DNA of 64,000 bases from Aquimarina sp. Aq78 (GTDB lineage: Bacteria > Bacteroidota > Bacteroidia > Flavobacteriales > Flavobacteriaceae): assembly GCF_900299525.1 (NCBI RefSeq), contig NZ_OMKA01000017.1, positions 1 through 64,000 of the forward strand. Direction: 5' to 3'. Below the pieces are notes generated by a model that did no database searches, was not told where the DNA came from, and saw only the letters and a list, made by a program, of their open reading frames with translations. Below are positions 1 through 10,069 of this stretch, one piece after another. The position numbers were made by a program, and so were the translations under genes. Numbering within the stretch: position 1 is the stretch's first letter; each line of letters opens with the position of its first letter.

Positions 1-423
1 ACACAAGATCAAGATCTTATTGAATTGTATTTTGATAAACCGGGAGAATATGAAATCACTATGATCTCTAAACTAGGAAACTGTCAGGATACATTTACTC
101 AAAAAATATTGGTACTACAAAAGGAGATAACAGATGAGCAAAACCAGGATAATCAAAATCAACAGCTAGGAAATATCAGAGAATTTAGCGTATATCCAAA
201 CCCTTCTGATGGAAAATTCTCTGCAAAAGTAACCCTGAAAGAACAAAAAGATATTAGTATTAAAATATTCAAACTAACTAATAACACTATACTCACTCAA
301 AAAAAACAATCTGGTAAAAAACAATATGAAATCCCTTTTACATTACAAGTACCCTCTGGAGTATATGCCCTGGTATTAGAAACACCATATGGAAATCATA
401 TCAGAAAAGTGATTGTGAAGTAA
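1..423 (+). CDS. T9SS-secreted protein, C-terminal fragment (type A sorting domain)
   Basis: The reading frame is open to the left window edge, so this is the 3' end of a longer gene and the apparent TTG start at 25 is not real. The visible part holds the end of a PKD-like beta-sandwich (PGEYEITMISKLGNCQDTF), a Gln/Asn-rich linker, and a C-terminal sorting domain beginning VYPNPSDGKF and ending GVYALVLETPYGNHIRKVIVK-like. This is the Por/type IX secretion signal, so the protein is exported across the outer membrane and probably surface-attached or released. The catalytic or adhesive part lies outside the window, so its function cannot be named. Confidence 0.85.
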   Translation, partial: TQDQDLIELYFDKPGEYEITMISKLGNCQDTFTQKILVLQKEITDEQNQDNQNQQLGNIREFSVYPNPSDGKFSAKVTLKEQKDISIKIFKLTNNTILTQKKQSGKKQYEIPFTLQVPSGVYALVLETPYGNHIRKVIVK

Positions 424-457
424 TGATAAATGGTATCTATTCTAAGAGAAGTTCATA

Positions 458-489
458 AAAAAACGCCGCAAAAATTTGCGGCGTTTATT
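458..489. terminator. Bidirectional rho-independent terminator
   Basis: A perfect 12-bp inverted repeat (AAACGCCGCAAA, 2-nt loop, TTTGCGGCGTTT; 461-486) with A-run before and T-run after. It lies between the convergent T9SS gene and susD, so it can end both transcripts. Confidence 0.9.
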
Positions 490-506
490 ATCTTAAAAAG
501 AGTAAT

Positions 507-1856
507 CTATTGATTCTCTGTTGCTGGTATAGGGAACTGAACCCAAACATCATCTGGTTCAACATCACCGCCACCTACTCTATCGATAGGCAAATCTCCT
601 AATCTATCAAAACGTCTCATATCAATCCATCTATGACCTTCTCCATATAATGAAAATCTACGTTGTCTTAGAATTTCGTCAAGCAATTCAGCTGGACTAG
701 TACCACCTGCATAAGCTCCAATTCCTGCAGCATTTCTTACCAAATCAATTGCTGTTACAGCATTTGTTGGATTACTTATGTGATTAGCTTCAGCATATAA
801 AAGAATTAATTCTTCATTTCTAATTAGTGGAATAGGATCTACATCTGTGGTATATAGTCTAAAGTCATAATCTCCTGAAAGACCATCAGAAGTTATAGAT
901 GAACTTCTTTGAGCTACTTTAGAACGTCTACTATCTGTAGCACCAATATCAGTAATATAGCTAGGATGTGCTACTCTAACCCCCGCTGTAGAAGCATTTA
1001 AAGCAAAAAACATTGGATTTCTTAGATCACCACCATCGGCAGAAAACACATAGTATACTCCATTGGCTAAATCATCAGAAGAATTGGTAAGACTAAGAAA
1101 AGAATCTGTCAAATATCCTGACAAAGCAGATAAATCTCCTTGATACGCAGCTACTCTGGCCGAGATTGCTTTATTAAATTGAAGAAAAGTAGCCGGAGTA
1201 TTAAACCCTGTAAAACCAGATGATAAATTAACTGCAAATTCACTTCCTGCATTACTCAAATCTGTAGCACCCGAAACCAATAATGCTTCTATAGCATCCA
1301 AAGATTGTGTAAACCCTAAAAATGGACCTAAACTTTCTGGATTGCTGATATCTGCTCTTATTCCTCCTTGATATGTCAAATTCAGATTAAGAAGTAATTC
1401 ATAAGCCTGAATTGTTTTTCCTATTCCTCTTAGTCCATTTTTCTCTTGTTCACTATACGCAGGAGAAGTATTTTCGATAGCTTGTACTAGAATACTAGCT
1501 CCTTTTGCTGTACCATAGCGAGCACCCCATGGACCTGTTGTATAAAACGTATTATTATCTAATACAGCCTTATCTTTCCCTAATAAATCCGATGTAAATC
1601 TAGGATCAGAACTTGAAAAACGATAATATTCACGACCTATAACGCCTACATCATCATAATAAGTTCCTAATCTAACTCTCATATCGGATAGTATACCACC
1701 AACCAAATCCTGTATATCTCCTTTGGTACTGTTATCTATTATATTTTCTAGTGTAGGCCCATTTAAATCTCCTACCTCATCAATATCACATGAAGTAAGC
1801 GTCATAAAACCAAGAACTGCAACACCAACTATTTTATATATATTTTTCATAATCAT
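507..1856 (-). CDS. SusD/RagB-family outer-membrane lipoprotein
   Basis: This is the surface lipoprotein lid of a SusCD nutrient importer; it captures an oligomeric substrate (glycan or peptide, not determinable here) and hands it to the SusC barrel. The N-terminus is an SPII signal with lipobox LTSC (Cys at residue 21 from the second Met). The body is a TPR-like helical domain, and the C-terminus has the family hallmark GEGHRWIDMRRFDRLG followed by FPIP and a short tail. About 449 residues is normal for the family. The start is ATG at 1856 or the in-frame ATG two codons on. It follows susC by 10 bp on the same strand, clearly co-transcribed. No hydrolase lies beside the pair, so no substrate can be inferred from context. 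Confidence 0.93.
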   Translation of the reverse strand: MIMKNIYKIVGVAVLGFMTLTSCDIDEVGDLNGPTLENIIDNSTKGDIQDLVGGILSDMRVRLGTYYDDVGVIGREYYRFSSSDPRFTSDLLGKDKAVLDNNTFYTTGPWGARYGTAKGASILVQAIENTSPAYSEQEKNGLRGIGKTIQAYELLLNLNLTYQGGIRADISNPESLGPFLGFTQSLDAIEALLVSGATDLSNAGSEFAVNLSSGFTGFNTPATFLQFNKAISARVAAYQGDLSALSGYLTDSFLSLTNSSDDLANGVYYVFSADGGDLRNPMFFALNASTAGVRVAHPSYITDIGATDSRRSKVAQRSSSITSDGLSGDYDFRLYTTDVDPIPLIRNEELILLYAEANHISNPTNAVTAIDLVRNAAGIGAYAGGTSPAELLDEILRQRRFSLYGEGHRWIDMRRFDRLGDLPIDRVGGGDVEPDDVWVQFPIPATENQ

Positions 1857-1866
1857 TTCTTTCTTT

Positions 1867-4842
1867 TTATAAACTCACAGATAAGTGAAACAAATATCTT
1901 TTTGACGATGGGAATGGAGTAACTTCTACCCCTGTTGATATCCCATTAGATCCAAAATTCGAAACTTCAGGGTCATAACTGTTATAATCAAATACATTAA
2001 TTATATTGGTTCCAGAGAATCCGATTTTTGCAGATTCAATAATTTTACCAAACCAGTTTTGTAAGATCTTACTAGGCACATTATAATATAATCCTAGTTC
2101 TCTTAGTCTTAAATAGGAAGCATCTTCAACAAAAGGTCTTGCAGAGACTCCTAATTGACTTTGTCTGTAATCTCCATTACCTAAAACACCAGCTGGATCT
2201 AAATCAATATCGTCATAATCAGCACTAGTACCATTTAAATCAGTTAATAGAGCTGTAAGGTTTACATTATCACCACCTTTTTTCCATTGCCATAAAAATG
2301 ACAAATCAAAGTTTTTATATTTTAAACTATTCTGAAAAGACATTTGAAAATCAGGTTCAGCATCTCCTAAAACTGCTAACCCATTAGGTGTAATCCCTAC
2401 GATCTGTGTTGCACTTTTACCTTCTTCTATTCTAAATGTTCCCAAGGTAGCTCCAAAAGCTCCCGTATTAAAAGCTGGGATGTTTAATTTTGTTATTTCT
2501 GATGTATTTTTAAAGAATGTAACAAAAGTAGACCACTCAAAATTATCATTACTAATAGGAACAGCATTTAAACTTACTTCAAAACCTTTATTTTCTAAAT
2601 TACCAGCATTAACTACCTGAGAAATAAAACCTGTTGATGGCTCTATTGCCGATGAAATTATTAAATCATCAACCTTTTTTTGATAATATGTAAACTGTAA
2701 CCCTACTCTATTATCTAATAATCCTAAATCAAATCCAAATTCTAACTCCTTTTGTCTTTCTGGCTCAATGTCAGTATTTCCTAATTGACCGTTTAGTGTG
2801 ATTCCACTTAAACCAGCAATTGCAGTATTTGTGAAAATAGTTGTATTTGCTCCAAAAAACGGAAAGTTTCCGGCTTCACCATAAGCAATTCTTAGCTTAA
2901 GTTCATTAACCTGATCTAAACTCCAAAAACCAAATTTAGGTATATTAACTGCCAGCGAAGCTTTTGGATAATAAAAGAACTGATTTACATCTGTGTTATT
3001 AGATGATTTATCTCCTCTAACTCCAATGGTTCCTATGATCTTATCTTGATAATTAATCTCTTCTTGTACAAAAAATCCAAAATCTTCTTGTTTTAGTCTG
3101 TTTTGTACAATATTTCTTGCTGCAGATAAATTTAAGTTTGTTTGCCCAGATACTAAACCAGTTGCTGTAGTCAACACCGAGTTTTGATCAAAAAGTTCTC
3201 TTGTCAAACCTACTTGAGTTCTAAAATTAAGATTACTATCAGTAAAATAGTTATGTACTAAAAATCCAGAATAGTTATTATTTGTATTTCTTGTAGTTCC
3301 CTGAGCAGAAACTCCTCCTACACCACCATTATCGGGGTTCTGGAATTGTAATGTTTTTGGAAATAGAGCCAAAGTCTCAAAAGTATATGCATCAATCCCT
3401 GCTCTTAAAACAGCTTTCAAATTAGAATGATCACTTTTATAAATATTAACGTCTAGGTTAGCACCCGCAATGAATCTTTTATTTTTTTCATTATTGGTAA
3501 TTAAATCTCTGGTTTGAAGAATATTTGAAGCCCCAGAAGGGTTATCAGGATATACTCCATTAGCATCAGGAAATAAATTTAACCAAGGAGTTGTTGATGT
3601 TAAAGCAACTCCAATGGTAGTACCTGTATTATCATTATTAAAAAATCCTCTATCAGAAGACGACTGAATATAATTATTGCTTAAACTAAGCTTAATATTA
3701 TCAGTAATTTTATGATCAATATTTAATCGTAATGATGTCTTCTCATATCCTGTTCTTTTAACTATTCCGTCCTCATTCTGATGTGAAATCCCAGCGTAAA
3801 AAGTTGTTTTTTCTCCACCACCACTTACATTAAGATTTGTTTTTGAAATAAATCCTTCCTCACCAAAAAGTTCTTCTTCATAATCTACTAATCGTCCTGC
3901 ATTTCTAGCTGCAATAAAGTTTTGTAAATCATCATTATCAAAACTACCAGAAGCTGTTATATTTTGTTCTGTATAATTACGTACTCCTAATAATCTGATC
4001 GCTTGAGTAAAACCATTAGACTGAGTAATGTTAATACTTGTTTTTCCTGCCTTACCTCTCTTAGTGGTAATTATAACTACCCCTGCAGAAGCTCTTGACC
4101 CATAAATAGCAGCAGCCGAAGCTCCTTTTAATATTTCGATATTCGCTATATCATCTGGATTTATATCAGCAATACGGTTTGTTGGATTATCCTGATTTGA
4201 TGCACTTCCTCCTGCAGCCGCACCTGATACTGTATTTAATCCTGCAGCAATAGATGAATTGTCAATATATACACCATCAACAATATATAGAGGTTGAGAA
4301 TTTCCTGCAATTGAAGTAATCCCTCTAAGTTTTACTGATAATCCTCCTCCTGGAGCACCCGAATTTGCACTTACTATAGCTCCTGCAAATTTTCCGTATA
4401 ACGCACCGTCCAATGTTGGTGGAGGTGTTGATCCTACTAATTCCTCTGCCGAAATTGATGCTACGGCATTTGCAGCATTACTTCTCTTTACAGAGGTAGC
4501 CAATCCTGTAACTACCACTTCTTCTAATGATTCTGTAGACTCAGCTACTTGAATCGTGATATTTCCTGCAGTTGCTACAGATACAGTTTTTTCTGCAAAT
4601 CCTAATGCAAATACTTTTAGGTTTACTGGTAAACTGTTCACAGTAATACTAAAGTTACCATCAATGTCACTGGAGGTACCATTATTTGTTCCTTCTTCAA
4701 TAACATTCATAAAAGGAGCTCCTTCGCCAGTGCTCTCAACGACTACTTTTCCCGTAATAGTCTCCTGAGCCAACAACAAAGTCGGAACAAAAATTAGTAA
4801 TAGCAAAATCTTCATTTTGCAAAAATGATTGTGTTTTTTCAT
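1867..4842 (-). CDS. SusC/RagA-family TonB-linked outer-membrane protein
   Basis: Outer-membrane beta-barrel that imports the substrate captured by SusD using TonB energy. Order: signal peptide (MKILLLLIFVPTLLLAQ), carboxypeptidase-D-regulatory-like domain (about residues 25-100), SusC plug with GGLSVKLRGITSIAGNSQPLYIVDGV, then a long barrel ending in an aromatic-rich strand (RYLFHLSVSL). The frame is open upstream to 4932, but those 30 residues precede a normal signal peptide, so I start at the ATG at 4842; the ATG ten codons further in is equally possible. About 990 residues is normal. It is the first gene of the susCD operon. Confidence 0.93.
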   Translation of the reverse strand: MKKHNHFCKMKILLLLIFVPTLLLAQETITGKVVVESTGEGAPFMNVIEEGTNNGTSSDIDGNFSITVNSLPVNLKVFALGFAEKTVSVATAGNITIQVAESTESLEEVVVTGLATSVKRSNAANAVASISAEELVGSTPPPTLDGALYGKFAGAIVSANSGAPGGGLSVKLRGITSIAGNSQPLYIVDGVYIDNSSIAAGLNTVSGAAAGGSASNQDNPTNRIADINPDDIANIEILKGASAAAIYGSRASAGVVIITTKRGKAGKTSINITQSNGFTQAIRLLGVRNYTEQNITASGSFDNDDLQNFIAARNAGRLVDYEEELFGEEGFISKTNLNVSGGGEKTTFYAGISHQNEDGIVKRTGYEKTSLRLNIDHKITDNIKLSLSNNYIQSSSDRGFFNNDNTGTTIGVALTSTTPWLNLFPDANGVYPDNPSGASNILQTRDLITNNEKNKRFIAGANLDVNIYKSDHSNLKAVLRAGIDAYTFETLALFPKTLQFQNPDNGGVGGVSAQGTTRNTNNNYSGFLVHNYFTDSNLNFRTQVGLTRELFDQNSVLTTATGLVSGQTNLNLSAARNIVQNRLKQEDFGFFVQEEINYQDKIIGTIGVRGDKSSNNTDVNQFFYYPKASLAVNIPKFGFWSLDQVNELKLRIAYGEAGNFPFFGANTTIFTNTAIAGLSGITLNGQLGNTDIEPERQKELEFGFDLGLLDNRVGLQFTYYQKKVDDLIISSAIEPSTGFISQVVNAGNLENKGFEVSLNAVPISNDNFEWSTFVTFFKNTSEITKLNIPAFNTGAFGATLGTFRIEEGKSATQIVGITPNGLAVLGDAEPDFQMSFQNSLKYKNFDLSFLWQWKKGGDNVNLTALLTDLNGTSADYDDIDLDPAGVLGNGDYRQSQLGVSARPFVEDASYLRLRELGLYYNVPSKILQNWFGKIIESAKIGFSGTNIINVFDYNSYDPEVSNFGSNGISTGVEVTPFPSSKRYLFHLSVSL

Positions 4843-5196
4843 AATGATCTGTTTAAATGTTTGGTTAAATCTATTAAAAGATATTGATAAAACAATGTTA
4901 AAACTAACAATTGTTCGCATAAAAACAGCCAAAATACTGCCTATTATGTATTGAAAAACTAAAAAAAGATTTAAAGTTTCTGGCTAGTATTTAATAAAAC
5001 ATTAAGGAATTTGTCTCGATGTAGCGATCAAATTAACAACTGATATAATCACGTATGAGCATCAAATTAATATATACTATACTTTTAAGAAACATTAAAA
5101 CAATCTATCGCAATTATATTCTCATAAAAACTATCAACCATCAATCATCAACTAATCCATAAATCTTCTTATTTTTGCAGCCTTAATATATAACAT
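4843..5196. other. Divergent intergenic region susC / aspS
   Basis: 354 bp with no gene. It carries the leader of susC to the left and the aspS promoter to the right (-7 element at 5170-5177). A weak susC-side element TATTTTG (minus strand, 4930-4936) has one spacer base too few for the TAnnTTTG consensus. No operator-like palindrome stands out. Confidence 0.5.
5170..5177 (+). promoter_or_regulatory. Bacteroidetes -7 element of aspS
   Basis: TATTTTTG matches TAnnTTTG exactly and ends 19 bp before the aspS ATG. No good -33 TTG is seen at the expected distance. Confidence 0.6.
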
Positions 5197-6945
5197 ATGT
5201 ATAGAAGTCATTCGTGCGGTGAACTACGCGCCTCAGATATCAAAAAAGAAGTCACCTTATCAGGATGGGTGCAAAAGACTCGTGATAAAGGATTTATGAT
5301 ATGGGTTGATCTTAGAGATCGTTATGGGATCACTCAATTGATATTTGATGAAGAGCGTACACCAGCATTAATTGTCGAAAAAGCTAAAACTCTCGGAAGA
5401 GAGTTTGTTATCCAGATAAAAGGAACGGTAATTGAACGTGAGTCTAAAAATCAAAATATCCCTACAGGGGAAATTGAAATTCTGGTGAATGAATTAACGA
5501 TTCTTAATGAATCTATCGTCCCTCCTTTTACTATAGAAGATCAAACGGATGGAGGAGAAGATATTAGAATGAAATATAGGTATCTGGATATACGTCGTAA
5601 TCCTGTGAAAAATAGCTTGATGTTTAGACATCAAGTAGGAATGCAAGTAAGAAATTATCTTTCGAATGAAGGGTTTATCGAAGTTGAAACTCCGTATTTA
5701 ATTAAATCCACCCCCGAAGGAGCTCGTGATTTTGTTGTTCCATCCAGAATGAATGAAGGACAATTCTACGCATTACCACAATCACCACAAACGTTTAAGC
5801 AGCTACTTATGGTTGGTGGAATGGATAAATATTTTCAGATTGTAAAATGTTTTAGAGATGAAGATTTAAGAGCCGACAGACAACCCGAATTCACGCAGAT
5901 AGATTGTGAAATGGCATTTGTCGAGCAAGAAGATATTTTAAACATATTCGAAGGACTTACCCAATATTTATTATCCGAAATAAAAGGAGTCAATATTGGT
6001 GATTTCCCCAGAATGACCTATGATGAGGCCATGCGAACTTATGGTAATGACAAACCCGATATAAGGTTTGAAATGAAGTTTGGTGAGCTTAACGATATTG
6101 CTCAACACAAAGAATTTAATGTGTTTAATACTGCAGAGTTAGTTGTTGGGATCGCAGTTCCTGGTGGAGCTTCATATACCAGAAAAGAGATTGACAAACT
6201 TATTGATTGGGTAAAACGTCCTCAAGTTGGAGCACTCGGAATGGTATATGTAAAGTGCAATGAAGATGGTACATATAAATCCTCTGTAGACAAGTTTTAC
6301 GACCAAGATGACCTGGCCAAATGGGCAAAGGCAACCGGAGCGAAAGCTGGAGATTTAATCTGTGTCCTTTCTGGTCAAACAAACAAAGTAAGAGCACAAC
6401 TAAGTGCACTTAGAATGGAACTTGCTGAACGACTAGGGTTAAGAAATCCAGAAGAATTTGCTCCTCTATGGGTAGTAGATTTTCCATTATTAGAATGGGA
6501 TGAAGAAACAGAACGTTATCATGCTATGCATCATCCTTTCACTTCTCCAAAACCAGAAGATATTGCTTTATTAGACACTAAACCAGGAGATGTTCGTGCT
6601 AATGCATATGATCTTGTTTTAAACGGAAATGAAATTGGTGGTGGTTCTATCCGTATTCATGATAAAGAAACGCAGGCATTAATGTTTGATCATTTGGGAT
6701 TCACCCCAGAAGAAGCAAAGGCACAGTTTGGGTTTTTAATGGATGCTTTTCAATATGGGGCTCCTCCTCATGGTGGTATTGCTTTTGGGTTCGATAGATT
6801 AGTCGCTATTCTTGGCGGCCAGGAAACAATCCGGGATTTTATAGCTTTTCCAAAAAATAATAGTGGAAGGGATATTATGATCGATGCACCATCTAATATT
6901 GATAGCGAACAACTCAAAGAATTAAATATAAAACTTGATTTATAA
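5197..6945 (+). CDS. aspS: Aspartate--tRNA ligase
   Basis: Charges tRNA-Asp with aspartate in the cytoplasm. The 582 residues show the N-terminal OB-fold anticodon-binding domain ([19 protein letters not shown], '[19 protein letters not shown]'), class II motif 2 ([18 protein letters not shown]), the GAD insertion domain typical of bacterial AspRS, and motif 3 near the end ([16 protein letters not shown]). Length is normal for the bacterial type. The ATG at 5197 sits just after a -7 element. It is a single gene followed by its own terminator. Whether it is discriminating or also charges tRNA-Asn cannot be decided here. Confidence 0.97.
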   Translation: MYRSHSCGELRASDIKKEVTLSGWVQKTRDKGFMIWVDLRDRYGITQLIFDEERTPALIVEKAKTLGREFVIQIKGTVIERESKNQNIPTGEIEILVNELTILNESIVPPFTIEDQTDGGEDIRMKYRYLDIRRNPVKNSLMFRHQVGMQVRNYLSNEGFIEVETPYLIKSTPEGARDFVVPSRMNEGQFYALPQSPQTFKQLLMVGGMDKYFQIVKCFRDEDLRADRQPEFTQIDCEMAFVEQEDILNIFEGLTQYLLSEIKGVNIGDFPRMTYDEAMRTYGNDKPDIRFEMKFGELNDIAQHKEFNVFNTAELVVGIAVPGGASYTRKEIDKLIDWVKRPQVGALGMVYVKCNEDGTYKSSVDKFYDQDDLAKWAKATGAKAGDLICVLSGQTNKVRAQLSALRMELAERLGLRNPEEFAPLWVVDFPLLEWDEETERYHAMHHPFTSPKPEDIALLDTKPGDVRANAYDLVLNGNEIGGGSIRIHDKETQALMFDHLGFTPEEAKAQFGFLMDAFQYGAPPHGGIAFGFDRLVAILGGQETIRDFIAFPKNNSGRDIMIDAPSNIDSEQLKELNIKLDL

Positions 6946-6948
6946 TAT

Positions 6949-6975
6949 AAAATCCCGCCACGAGCGGGATTTTTA
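6949..6975 (+). terminator. Rho-independent terminator of aspS
   Basis: Stem AAAATCCCGC / GCGGGATTTT with a 5-nt loop followed by T-run, starting a few bases after the aspS stop codon. Confidence 0.9.
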
Positions 6976-7005
6976 TTACCTTTAAACTAGTTAAGTCAGG
7001 TAAAT

Positions 7006-8793
7006 ATGTCTCCCCCAAAAAAAAAGACACTACTCTATAAGATACTTAAATGGAGATATCGCCATATTTCTGACAAAACCTTTATTCTTATCCTAAGCAT
7101 TCTTGTTGGGTTTACAGCAGGGCTTGTTTCCTTACTATTAAAAAATATTACTCATTTAATCCAGGTCGTTTTAGAAAGTGATATCATCTCCTGGCAAGCT
7201 TCTTTTTACTTTATCATTCCTATAATAGGTTTACTAATCGTTTATATATTCACAAAATATGTATTTAAAAGAGATGTAAAATCAGCGATCCCTCTTATTT
7301 TACATTCGCTTTCAAAAAAAAATGGAGTCATAAGGCCTATTCATGGATATTTACCTCTCATTCTAGCACCAATAACAGTAGGTTTTGGTGGTTCGGTAGG
7401 GCTTTTGGGCCCAGCAATTAGTTCTGGATCAGCATTAAGTTCTAGTTTTAGCACCTTATTTCATGTTAATCGAAAAACAAGAGTATTACTTATTGGTTGT
7501 GCTTCTGCAGGTGCTATTTCTGCTGTATTCAAATCTCCTTTGGCAGGGCTAGTTTTTGCTGTAGAAGTATTTAGTTTAGATCTTACATTGACTTCCTTGT
7601 TACCCTTACTTTTTGCTTCAGTATCATCAATAATTACTTCTTATTTTTTTTTAGGCGATGAAGTTTTATTTAGATTTAATGTTTTAGAAAAATTTGATAT
7701 TTACGATACTCCATTTTACATTATTTTAGGAATCGGAACTGCATTTGCTTCTATATATTTTACTAAGATGTATTTTGGAATACTACATTTTTTTGATCGG
7801 TTTTCTAAAAAGATTCATCGGTTATTAATTGGCGGACTTGCTATCGGAATCATGTTATATTTTATTCCTCCACTCTATGGTGAAGGTCTTGGTTTTATAA
7901 ATGGTTTATTACACGGTGATCATCTAACTGCTATCGGTAAAACTCCATTTGACGCTATGACTAGTAACATATGGATTGTCATTGCTTTATTAACAGGTAT
8001 TACCATTTTTAAGGCTGTTGCCATGACCGCTACCTTTGCTGCAGGAGGCTCTGGAGGAATATTCATCCCAACAATGGTTATGGGTAGTGCATTAGGTAAT
8101 GTAGTATCTAAAGTAATTAATAATCTAGGAATGGGGTTTCATGTTTCTGAAGCCAATTTCACGTTACTAGGAATGGCTGGGCTTATTGCCGGGGTATTAC
8201 ATGCCCCACTAACTTCAATATTTCTTATTGCAGAAATCACTTCTAGTTATGAGTTATTTGTTCCGTTAATGATTACGACTTCAATATCATTTATAATTTC
8301 AAAAAATAAAATAGAACATAATATCTACACCCGAGAACTCGCAAAACAAGGTCATTTATTGACCCATGACAAGGATCAAACCGTTTTGACTTTAATGAAT
8401 CTCGAAGACTGTATAGAAACTAATTTTATCTCGGTAAAACCAAACTATACCCTAAAGCAACTTTTAAGCGAAGCCGTCGCAAAATCAAATAGGAACTTAT
8501 TTCCTGTTACTGATGAATCTGATCATCTCATAGGAATGGTTTCACTAGATGACATTAGAGATATTATGTTTGACATTACCTTATATCACAAAATAACAGT
8601 AGATACCTTGATGGCTCAAACCTCGGTTGCTATAATTTATGAACATGACAATGCAAAAACAGTAATGAAAAAATTTCAGGATACTGGAGCCTGGAATCTA
8701 CCTGTGATTAAAAATGGCAAGTATTTTGGTTTTATTTCAAAATCAAAACTTCTTACTGCATATCGCAGAAAGTTGATTAATTTTACACGATAA
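7006..8793 (+). CDS. CLC-family chloride channel/transporter with C-terminal CBS pair
   Basis: Membrane protein of 595 residues: CLC core (about 20-435) and two CBS domains (about 465-590), which in the family bind adenine nucleotides and regulate gating. Selectivity-filter parts are recognisable: KSAIP (92-96; GSGIP in E. coli), GIFIP (351-355), and Tyr415 equivalent to Tyr445. Oddly, both proton-pathway glutamates are missing: the GREGP motif reads GLLGP (132-136), so the external gating Glu is Leu134, and the internal Glu203 equivalent is Val188 (FAVEV; Glu187 keeps the Glu202 position). In characterised CLCs such changes uncouple H+ exchange, so it may act as a passive anion conductor. 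It is monocistronic, 60 bp after aspS. Confidence 0.92.
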   Translation: MSPPKKKTLLYKILKWRYRHISDKTFILILSILVGFTAGLVSLLLKNITHLIQVVLESDIISWQASFYFIIPIIGLLIVYIFTKYVFKRDVKSAIPLILHSLSKKNGVIRPIHGYLPLILAPITVGFGGSVGLLGPAISSGSALSSSFSTLFHVNRKTRVLLIGCASAGAISAVFKSPLAGLVFAVEVFSLDLTLTSLLPLLFASVSSIITSYFFLGDEVLFRFNVLEKFDIYDTPFYIILGIGTAFASIYFTKMYFGILHFFDRFSKKIHRLLIGGLAIGIMLYFIPPLYGEGLGFINGLLHGDHLTAIGKTPFDAMTSNIWIVIALLTGITIFKAVAMTATFAAGGSGGIFIPTMVMGSALGNVVSKVINNLGMGFHVSEANFTLLGMAGLIAGVLHAPLTSIFLIAEITSSYELFVPLMITTSISFIISKNKIEHNIYTRELAKQGHLLTHDKDQTVLTLMNLEDCIETNFISVKPNYTLKQLLSEAVAKSNRNLFPVTDESDHLIGMVSLDDIRDIMFDITLYHKITVDTLMAQTSVAIIYEHDNAKTVMKKFQDTGAWNLPVIKNGKYFGFISKSKLLTAYRRKLINFTR

Positions 8794-8896
8794 AACTCCT
8801 AATCCATCATAACATTGTTATAAAAACAAGTATTGCTATTATCTGGGGGAAATCTCAATTTTTAATGAATTTATTTTCACAATACCTTAAAAACTC

Positions 8897-9151
8897 ATGA
8901 AATATATTATTAGAATACTCTTTATAGCTATTATCATACTTATATGTGTTGGATATTACTTCAAAAATTCGGGAGATCATGGTACCGGTGATAAATTAGT
9001 CGGGATTGGCATATTAGCTTCTTCTTTTATTCTAATGCCAATTTTTATCTATCACAGATGGAAAAACAAAAAAGTTAAAGACTATATGCTTACCGAAGAA
9101 AACTTAAAGAAAATGAGGGATTATGAGGCAAATAGGGAAAATAGTAACTGA
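8897..9151 (+). CDS. Small two-TM membrane protein
   Basis: Unrecognised 84-residue protein. It has two hydrophobic helices (about 5-22 and 35-52) separated by a short polar loop (NSGDHGTGDK), then a basic, Lys/Glu-rich cytoplasmic tail (YHRWKNKKVKDYMLTEENL). Small proteins of this shape are common in Flavobacteria. It lies about 100 bp after the CLC gene on the same strand; co-transcription is uncertain. Base composition matches neighbours. No function is assigned. Confidence 0.75.
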   Translation: MKYIIRILFIAIIILICVGYYFKNSGDHGTGDKLVGIGILASSFILMPIFIYHRWKNKKVKDYMLTEENLKKMRDYEANRENSN

Positions 9152-9239
9152 TAAATTTTTAAAATATTCATACTTTGATAACAATTCATAAAAAATTTAA
9201 AACTACCTTTATTATTCAAATACTTATTATCTTATTACA

Positions 9240-9437
9240 ATGGAAGGAACAGTAAAATTTTTTAATGAATCAAAAGGTTACGGATTTATTACAAACGACG
9301 AAACAGGAAAAGACATTTTTGTTCATGCTTCAGGAATTGATGGCGAGGCATTAAATGAAGGTGACAAAGTGGAGTATAATGAAGAGGAAGGAAGAAAAGG
9401 ACTTACTGCAGCTAATGTGCGTATAATTCACGGATAG
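9240..9437 (+). CDS. Cold-shock domain protein (CspA family)
   Basis: Single OB-fold cold-shock domain of 65 residues that binds single-stranded RNA/DNA and acts as an RNA chaperone. RNP1-like GYGFIT (14-19) and RNP2-like DIFVHAS (25-31) carry the aromatic nucleic-acid contacts. Length is normal. It is monocistronic, with an 88-bp AT-rich leader/promoter region and its own terminator. A near-consensus -7 (TACCTTTA) at 9204-9211 is the best promoter candidate. Cold or general induction cannot be told from sequence. Confidence 0.95.
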   Translation: MEGTVKFFNESKGYGFITNDETGKDIFVHASGIDGEALNEGDKVEYNEEEGRKGLTAANVRIIHG

Positions 9438-9457
9438 AGCGCATACTCCAAAGTTTC

Positions 9458-9486
9458 AAAAGCACTACCGATCGTAGTGTTTTTTT
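9458..9486 (+). terminator. Terminator between cold-shock gene and tadA
   Basis: Stem CACTAC / GTAGTG with a 5-nt loop, preceded by AAAAG and followed by a run of seven T. Convergent genes on both sides may share it. Confidence 0.75.
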
Positions 9487-9521
9487 ATTTTTAATTAACG
9501 CTTGACACAAAAAATTGATCT

Positions 9522-9971
9522 TCAGTTAAGGTTTCGTTTTTCAATAAAAAATCTGGTAAGTAGTGCTCCACATTCTTCTTCCAAAACACCACCTATAATT
9601 TCAGTTTTTGGGTGAAGTTTTGTTCCCATTGCAGCACATCCCCTTCGTTCATCAACCGCGCCGAATACTATTTTTTTGATCTGACTCCAATATAACGCTC
9701 CGGCACACATCTGACAGGGCTCAAGGGTTACATATAATGTGCATTCTTTAAGGTATTTTCCTCCCAAAAAATTTGCTGCCGCCGTTATTGCCTGCATTTC
9801 AGCATGAGCTGTAACGTCAGTTAGTAATTCTGTAAGGTTATGAGCTCTGGCTATAATTCGATCTTCAACTACTATAACCGCTCCTATCGGAACTTCATTT
9901 TTTTCATACGCCAATTCTGCTTCCTGAAGCGCTTTCTTCATATAGTAAGAATCATCCAATGGGTCTAACAT
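9522..9971 (-). CDS. tadA: tRNA-specific adenosine deaminase
   Basis: Zinc deaminase of 149 residues that converts A34 to inosine in the tRNA anticodon. The cytidine-deaminase-fold motifs are complete: HAE at 56-58 (TAHAEMQAI) with Glu as proton shuttle, and PCQMC at 85-89 giving the two Cys zinc ligands. The C-terminus (GVLEEECGALLTRFF) is typical of TadA. A general nucleoside deaminase is the alternative, since the family overlaps, but length and motif context favour TadA. It is divergent from dxs. Confidence 0.88.
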   Translation of the reverse strand: MLDPLDDSYYMKKALQEAELAYEKNEVPIGAVIVVEDRIIARAHNLTELLTDVTAHAEMQAITAAANFLGGKYLKECTLYVTLEPCQMCAGALYWSQIKKIVFGAVDERRGCAAMGTKLHPKTEIIGGVLEEECGALLTRFFIEKRNLN

Positions 9972-10057
9972 ATACTATTAAATTTTAGGTAAAGCTAAAT
10001 AAAAATATTTGCATTCTGAATGAAATAAAAAGTATATAAAGAACCATTACAAAATAG

Positions 10058-10065
10058 TACTTTTG
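10058..10065 (+). promoter_or_regulatory. -7 element of dxs, almost touching the start codon
   Basis: TACTTTTG matches TAnnTTTG. Only 4 nt separate it from the dxs ATG at 10070, so a transcript from it would be leaderless or nearly so. Confidence 0.6.
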
Positions 10066-10069
10066 TGCT

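Noticed and set aside
4843..4932. N-terminal extension of SusC by 30 residues
   Set aside because: A normal signal peptide begins at 4842 or shortly after; the extension has no signal features.
9171..9177. TACTTTG as -7 of the cold-shock gene
   Set aside because: One spacer base short of TAnnTTTG and far from the ATG; kept only as an alternative to 9204-9211.
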